Assembly: GCA_041667545.1 (NCBI GenBank)
Contig: JBAYES010000050.1
Coordinates: forward strand, 1-14,507
DNA length: 14,507 bases
Source: SLID01 sp041667545
GTDB lineage: Bacteria > Omnitrophota > Gorgyraeia > Tantalellales > Tantalellaceae
Reading direction: 5' to 3'
A program made the position numbers and the translations under genes. Position 1 is the first letter of the stretch; the number at the start of each line of letters is the position of its first letter. The notes under the pieces are model-generated. The model saw only the letters and a list, made by a program, of their open reading frames with translations, was not told the DNA's origin and ran no database searches. Of this stretch, positions 14,158 to 14,507 are shown piece by piece.

Positions 14158-14481
14158 TTATCGGCCCATGAAACGCCCAATAACCGCTTTTCTTCTTTTT
14201 GAAAAAACTTTTCCCCTAAGCCTTCTAAGCTGTTTTGTCGCTACTTCCGAAGAAACGTCTATGGAAGCGTACATGTCGGGGGAAGTATGTTTAGCCACCA
14301 GCCTCGTTCTTCTGAGATGCACAACTATCTCAGCTGTCTTCCTTGTCTTTTCTTCTTCAAGAACAACGTTACATCTATCTATCCGGCTGTAGAATCTCTC
14401 GAACTTGCCGACTTTTCTTTCCACGTATTTTTTTATCTCGGGAGTAAGATCAAAATTACGTCCTGTGATACCTATTTCCAT
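14158..14481 (-). CDS. hpf: Ribosome hibernation promoting factor, short form (HPF/YfiA family)
   Basis: The 107 residues fit the single-domain HPF/YfiA family (E. coli HPF 95, YfiA 113). They start with MEIGITGRNFDLTPEIKKYV, have the beta-strand stretch CNVVLEEEKTRKTAEIVVHLRRTRLVAKHTSPDMYASIDV, and end in a Lys/Arg-rich tail that would contact rRNA. Known role: it sits in the mRNA/tRNA channel of idle ribosomes and stops translation in starvation or stationary phase. The extra C-terminal dimer domain of long HPF is absent. AAAGGAG lies 8-9 bases before the ATG. It is the first gene visible of the minus-strand run; whatever drives it lies beyond the window edge. Confidence 0.93.
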   Translation of the reverse strand: MEIGITGRNFDLTPEIKKYVERKVGKFERFYSRIDRCNVVLEEEKTRKTAEIVVHLRRTRLVAKHTSPDMYASIDVSSEVATKQLRRLRGKVFSKRRKAVIGRFMGR

Positions 14482-14507
14482 TTATTTTTCTCCTTTTTCT
14501 TGAGTTA

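Noticed and set aside
1..14507. CRISPR array, tRNA, rRNA, defence or toxin-antitoxin genes
   Set aside because: No spaced direct repeats, no cloverleaf-like or rRNA sequence and no such protein motifs were found. Apart from the IS end, the window is ordinary core genome.

Overview
The window looks like chromosome from an uncultured diderm (Gram-negative-type) bacterium of middling GC content. Evidence for a diderm is an OmpA-domain lipoprotein, an RseP-type site-2 protease and CdsA/UppS. The run hpf - tig - clpP - class V aminotransferase - serA - purA - OmpA-like lipoprotein - uppS - cdsA - dxr - rseP - ispG - proS, with an alanine-glyoxylate-type aminotransferase beside serA, reminds me of Omnitrophota (PVC group). 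That assignment is from memory of gene order, is only moderately confident, and needs a phylogenetic check.

Layout. From about 14.5 kb down to 630, all thirteen genes lie on the minus strand with gaps of about 14-67 bases or short overlaps. I see no convincing intrinsic terminator among them, so they may form one long operon or a few overlapping transcription units. They fall into blocks: ribosome hibernation and protein quality control (hpf, tig, clpP); serine synthesis (aminotransferase, serA); purine synthesis (purA); an envelope lipoprotein; then an isoprenoid/lipid block (uppS, cdsA, dxr, rseP, ispG) ended by proS. dxr and ispG are two steps of the MEP isoprenoid pathway, UppS turns its products into the undecaprenyl carrier for peptidoglycan, and CdsA makes CDP-diacylglycerol for phospholipids. 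The block therefore supplies the envelope. All thirteen frames are intact.

The left 630 bases differ. Positions 2-187 (plus strand) encode the C-terminal end of an IS110-family transposase. It is followed by about 440 bases with no convincing gene but several inverted repeats, a plus-strand intrinsic terminator (547-592) and a lone TTGACA close to the 3' end of proS. This looks like the right end of an IS110/IS1111-type element inserted just after proS. Its long structured 3' non-coding end is where a bridge/seek RNA could be encoded, and it is the most interesting part of the window.

Other points worth a second look are a GC-rich perfect palindrome just upstream of ispG, a trigger factor whose PPIase domain lacks the usual active-site residues, a SerA with Lys where the catalytic Glu is expected, and a TTG start for rseP backed by a very strong Shine-Dalgarno site inside the end of dxr.
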